Below, piece after piece: positions 1 through 5,186 of a stretch of 5,186 nt of DNA (position 1 is the first letter of the stretch; each line of letters begins with the position of its first letter). The notes beneath the pieces were generated by a model. The model was not told where the DNA came from. It searched no databases and worked only from the letters and a program-made list of their open reading frames with translations. This DNA is from S5-A14a sp022766365. GTDB lineage: Bacteria > Bacillota > Clostridia > Peptostreptococcales > Anaerovoracaceae. The stretch lies in the NCBI GenBank assembly GCA_050313295.1, contig JBNPLD010000036.1, one strand, 5' to 3'. A program made the position numbers and the translations under genes.

Positions 1-121
1 CAAACCGGCAACGACCCGCTTTCCCAGGCAGTCACCCACCAAGTATCATAGGCGCTAAGGAGCTTAACTTCTGTGTTCGAGATGGAAACAGGTGTGACCT
101 CCTTGCTATTGTCACCGGATT
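1..121 (-). rRNA. rrf: 5S ribosomal RNA
   Basis: 5S rRNA, the small RNA of the large subunit central protuberance. Read on the minus strand it carries the conserved run CCATCTCGAACACAGAAG (loop B/C region) and the GGTGGGTGACTGCCTGGGA-type 3' half. Helix I can be drawn between the 5' end (AAUCCGGUG, from about 121) and the 3' end (UUGCCGGUUU, to about 2), with one U-U mismatch, so the gene is essentially complete. The exact ends are uncertain by a few bases, and the 3' end falls at the window edge. Length of about 117-120 nt is normal for the family. It is the last gene of the operon in view, separated from 23S by about 62 nt, and would be cut out of the same transcript. The operon terminator must lie beyond position 1. 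Confidence 0.96.
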
Positions 122-139
122 TGTATTGAAAGTATTTGT

Positions 140-167
140 GTACTCTCAATCCTAAATAATGTGTACC
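140..167 (-). other. 3' strand of the 23S rRNA processing stem
   Basis: This part of the 23S-5S spacer is complementary over 28 positions to 3239-3266 in the spacer upstream of 23S. Seen directly: 152-167 pairs with 3239-3254 as 16 consecutive pairs (two G-U). After a two-base mismatch, two pairs and one more mismatch, seven further pairs run out to the GUAC at 140-143, which meets GUAC at 3263-3266. By analogy with known rRNA operons this is the precursor-23S stem cut by a double-strand RNase (RNase III or Mini-III). I see nothing else in the 120-183 spacer: no tRNA and no terminator. Confidence 0.85.
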
Positions 168-182
168 TCTTACCTTAACCAT

Positions 183-3060
<2,878 letters not shown>

Positions 3061-3068
3061 TTCTTTTA

Positions 3069-3088
3069 CCTGACCTAGCGTAGTCAGG
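3069..3088 (-). other. Hairpin just 5' of mature 23S rRNA
   Basis: In the precursor RNA, CCUGAC (3088-3083) pairs with GUCAGG (3074-3069) around an 8-nt loop. It lies 9 nt before the predicted 23S 5' end, inside the big loop closed by the 23S processing stem. There is no U tract, so it is not a terminator. It may be a processing or folding element; its role is unknown. Confidence 0.5.
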
Positions 3089-3238
3089 ATTTCTTTCCTA
3101 TTGCTATCTACTCTTTTCAGTAAATGGCTTTCTTTTCTGGTTTTCTCGGTTGAAATCGTTCCCTTGCAATTTCTTGCTTAGTTTTGCTATCTTTTCTGAT
3201 AACCTCGATTTCTCGTTTTTTCTCTTTTGAAAATTTGT
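3089..3238 (-). other. Purine-rich 16S-23S spacer segment, no gene
   Basis: This stretch between the 23S processing stem and 23S holds no tRNA and no convincing ORF. As RNA it is very rich in A and G, with many AGAAA-type runs. Small hairpins can be drawn: GCAA-GAAA-UUGC at 3177-3166, CGA-GAAA-UCG at 3215-3206, UAUC/GAUA at 3201-3188 and UACU/AGUA near 3124-3111. All are short and individually weak. No tRNA-Ala, which often accompanies tRNA-Ile in such spacers, is present. Confidence 0.6.
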
Positions 3239-3266
3239 GATACACATTATTCAGTTTTCAAAGTAC
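3239..3266 (-). other. 5' strand of the 23S rRNA processing stem
   Basis: This is the partner of 140-167. Read as RNA, it runs from GUAC (3266-3263) through UUUGAAAACUGAAUAAUG to GUAUC (3243-3239). It can form about 25 pairs out of 28 positions with the 23S 3' flank. Closing this stem loops out the whole 23S rRNA for double-strand cleavage. The stem starts two bases after the small hairpin that follows the tRNA, so almost no unpaired RNA lies between tRNA-Ile and the 23S domain. Confidence 0.85.
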
Positions 3267-3267
3267 T
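3253..3267 (-). promoter_or_regulatory. boxA-like antitermination element in the 16S-23S spacer
   Basis: The minus strand reads AGTACTTTGAAAACT, resembling the CTTTGAAAACT element found before 23S in Bacillota rRNA operons, which matches the boxA site bound by NusB/NusE (S10) as nascent RNA. The match is by eye. The element overlaps the 5' strand of the 23S processing stem, so it can be single-stranded for factor binding only until the 23S 3' flank has been transcribed. Confidence 0.5.
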
Positions 3268-3284
3268 AACCCTCTTCCAAGGGT

Positions 3285-3285
<1 letters not shown>
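3268..3285 (-). other. Hairpin immediately 3' of tRNA-Ile
   Basis: As RNA, AACCCUU pairs with GAGGGUU (seven pairs, one U-G) around a GGAA tetraloop. The first A of the stem (3285) is also the last A of the encoded CCA end. No U tract follows, so it is not a terminator. It likely marks or influences the 3' cleavage of the tRNA precursor; that role is inferred from position only. Confidence 0.55.
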
Positions 3286-3361
<76 letters not shown>

Positions 3362-3363
3362 AT

Positions 3364-3390
3364 AAAACTCATAGTGCAAGACACTTATGT

Positions 3391-3391
<1 letters not shown>
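3364..3391 (-). other. 3' strand of the 16S rRNA processing stem
   Basis: The RNA from GAC (3391-3389) through CUUGCACUAUGAGUUUU (3380-3364) is complementary to the leader at 5084-5112. Seen directly: AGUUUU (3369-3364) pairs with AAAACU (5112-5107). After a single bulged U, CUUGCACUAUG (3380-3370) pairs with CAUAGUGUAAG (5105-5095) as 11 pairs with one G-U. After an internal loop, UAAGU and GAC pair with ACUUA and GUC of the leader. This would loop out precursor 16S for RNase III-type cleavage. The stem fills nearly all of the short gap between 16S and the tRNA. Confidence 0.85.
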
Positions 3392-4914
<1,523 letters not shown>

Positions 4915-4919
4915 ATGGT

Positions 4920-4944
4920 ATATTATGTCTTTCGACTCTAATAT
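4920..4944 (-). other. GAAA-capped hairpin upstream of mature 16S
   Basis: As RNA, AUAUUA pairs with UAAUAU and, after a small internal loop (GA opposite A), GUC pairs with GAC around a GAAA tetraloop. Its 3' foot lies about 5 nt before the predicted 16S 5' end, so it could help set the site of 5' maturation. That role is inferred. Confidence 0.5.
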
Positions 4945-5010
4945 CTGTTTGATTTAGCTCTTTACGCTCTGCGTCTTCGCTTTTTTCGTTTTCCGTATTC
5001 TGGAATTGTC

Positions 5011-5034
5011 AGAAACCTTTCTTACAAAGTTTCT
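5011..5034 (-). other. Leader hairpin, nine pairs
   Basis: As RNA, AGAAACUUU pairs with AAGGUUUCU (one U-G) around the hexaloop GUAAGA. It lies within the loop closed by the 16S processing stem. No U tract follows. Role unknown. Confidence 0.5.
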
Positions 5035-5037
5035 TAC

Positions 5038-5053
5038 CAATCTTTTCAGATTG
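5038..5053 (-). other. Leader hairpin with GAAA tetraloop
   Basis: As RNA, CAAUCU pairs with AGAUUG, six perfect pairs closed by a GAAA tetraloop, a stable loop class often used for RNA tertiary contacts. It is three bases before the next hairpin in the transcript. Role unknown. Confidence 0.55.
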
Positions 5054-5064
5054 TACTTGGTTTT

Positions 5065-5080
5065 GAGAATTTCACTTCTC
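5065..5080 (-). other. Leader hairpin, five pairs
   Basis: As RNA, GAGAA pairs with UUCUC around GUGAAA. It lies three bases inside the 16S processing stem. It is short and AU-rich, so only marginally stable alone. Role unknown. Confidence 0.35.
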
Positions 5081-5083
5081 TTT

Positions 5084-5112
5084 GACTAAGTTTTCTTACA
5101 CTATGAAGTTTT
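5084..5112 (-). other. 5' strand of the 16S rRNA processing stem
   Basis: This is the partner of 3364-3391. As RNA it starts AAAACUUCAUAGUGUAAG (5112-5095) and ends ACUUAGUC (5091-5084). The outer 17 pairs are interrupted only by one bulged U; an inner group of eight pairs follows an internal loop. The sequence begins in the TTGAAAACTTC element, the leader counterpart of the spacer element at 3253-3267. Confidence 0.85.
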
Positions 5113-5117
5113 CAAGG
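5105..5117 (-). promoter_or_regulatory. Leader copy of the TTGAAAACT element (weak boxA-like)
   Basis: The minus strand reads CCTTGAAAACTTC, sharing TTGAAAACT with the spacer element near 3253-3262. By position, about 50 nt into the transcript, it could be the leader antitermination site, but the match to a boxA consensus is poorer than in the spacer because CTTT is CCTT here. It overlaps the 16S processing stem. Confidence 0.35.
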
Positions 5118-5122
5118 TTCTT

Positions 5123-5140
5123 GGCACTTTTTCTCGTGCC
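5123..5140 (-). other. Leader hairpin, GGCAC/GUGCC
   Basis: As RNA, GGCAC pairs with GUGCC around an 8-nt purine loop. It is followed by AAGAACC rather than a U tract, so it is not a terminator. It precedes the TTGAAAACT element by a few bases. Confidence 0.5.
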
Positions 5141-5145
5141 TTTTC

Positions 5146-5167
5146 GCTCTCCACTTTCGTGGTCAGC
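5146..5167 (-). other. Hairpin at the predicted 5' end of the transcript
   Basis: As RNA, GCU and CCAC pair with GUGG and AGC, with a 2x2 internal loop between the two helices and a GAAA tetraloop. If transcription starts at the G at 5167, as the -10 box suggests, this hairpin begins at the first nucleotide. It could protect the 5' end of the leader; that is inference. Confidence 0.5.
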
Positions 5168-5174
5168 GATATAT

Positions 5175-5183
5175 ATTCTACCA
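5175..5183 (-). promoter_or_regulatory. Probable extended -10 promoter box of the rRNA operon
   Basis: The minus strand reads TGG-TAGAAT: a -10 hexamer one base from TATAAT preceded by an extended-10 TGn. Seven bases further on is a G at 5167 that would be a suitable start, and the transcript then runs directly into a hairpin. The -35 hexamer would lie just outside the window, so the call rests on the -10 alone. It may be one of several tandem promoters, as is common for rRNA operons. Confidence 0.5.
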
Positions 5184-5186
5184 TCG

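Larger units (their letters stand above)
4915..5167 (-). other. 5' leader of the rRNA transcript
   Basis: This is the non-coding stretch between the predicted transcription start (about 5167) and mature 16S. It is AU-rich and holds the 5' strand of the 16S processing stem (5084-5112) plus a series of hairpins listed separately. Between 4945 and 5010 only weak structure is visible, such as ACGC-AGA-GCGU at 4974-4964. I see no ORF with a convincing start and no intrinsic terminator (no GC stem followed by U run). Confidence 0.75.

Noticed and set aside
4915..4930. TAATAT as a second -10 box close to 16S
   Set aside because: There is no -35-like hexamer at the right distance, and the site falls within a hairpin just upstream of the 16S 5' end; a start here would omit the processing stem.
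5123..5140. Possible intrinsic terminator in the leader
   Set aside because: The stem is followed by AAGAACC, not by a run of U, and termination here would silence the operon.

Overview
The window is one bacterial ribosomal RNA operon, lying entirely on the minus strand. In transcription order (right to left) it reads: promoter remnant and leader (about 5186-4915), 16S rRNA (about 4914-3397), tRNA-Ile with anticodon GAU (3361-3285, CCA encoded), 23S rRNA (about 3060-183), 5S rRNA (about 121-1). I see no protein-coding gene. All long open frames, on both strands, lie in or across rRNA, tRNA or spacer sequence. The window opens at the last base of 5S, so the terminator is out of view. It closes just upstream of a probable -10 box, so the -35 region is out of view.

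Organism: 16S and 23S are typical of Bacillota, class Clostridia. Support comes from the CCUCCUUUCU 3' end of 16S, the 16S-Ile-23S-5S order, the UUUGAAAAC element of the 16S-23S spacer, and an AU-rich leader. The 16S stretch GACATCCCTCTGACA and its other variable regions recall Lachnospirales-type clostridia (perhaps near Cellulosilyticaceae). That placement is from memory of related sequences and is tentative.

Processing: the most informative sequence lies outside the mature RNAs. The leader (5084-5112) is complementary to the 16S 3' flank (3364-3391). The spacer after the tRNA (3239-3266) is complementary to the 23S 3' flank (140-167). These are the two long stems that loop out 16S and 23S in the precursor and would be cut by RNase III-type enzymes. 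The 5' strands of both stems carry the same TTGAAAACT core, which in the spacer looks like a boxA-type antitermination element. The stem strands sit directly against the tRNA, so tRNA and rRNA maturation must be closely linked. A string of small hairpins, several with GAAA tetraloops, fills the leader and spacer.

No new system is visible. The points worth a second look are the two processing stems, a hairpin that would mask the anti-Shine-Dalgarno sequence in the precursor, a helix 44 tip of 16S that looks about 10 nt short, and a hairpin starting at the predicted transcription start.
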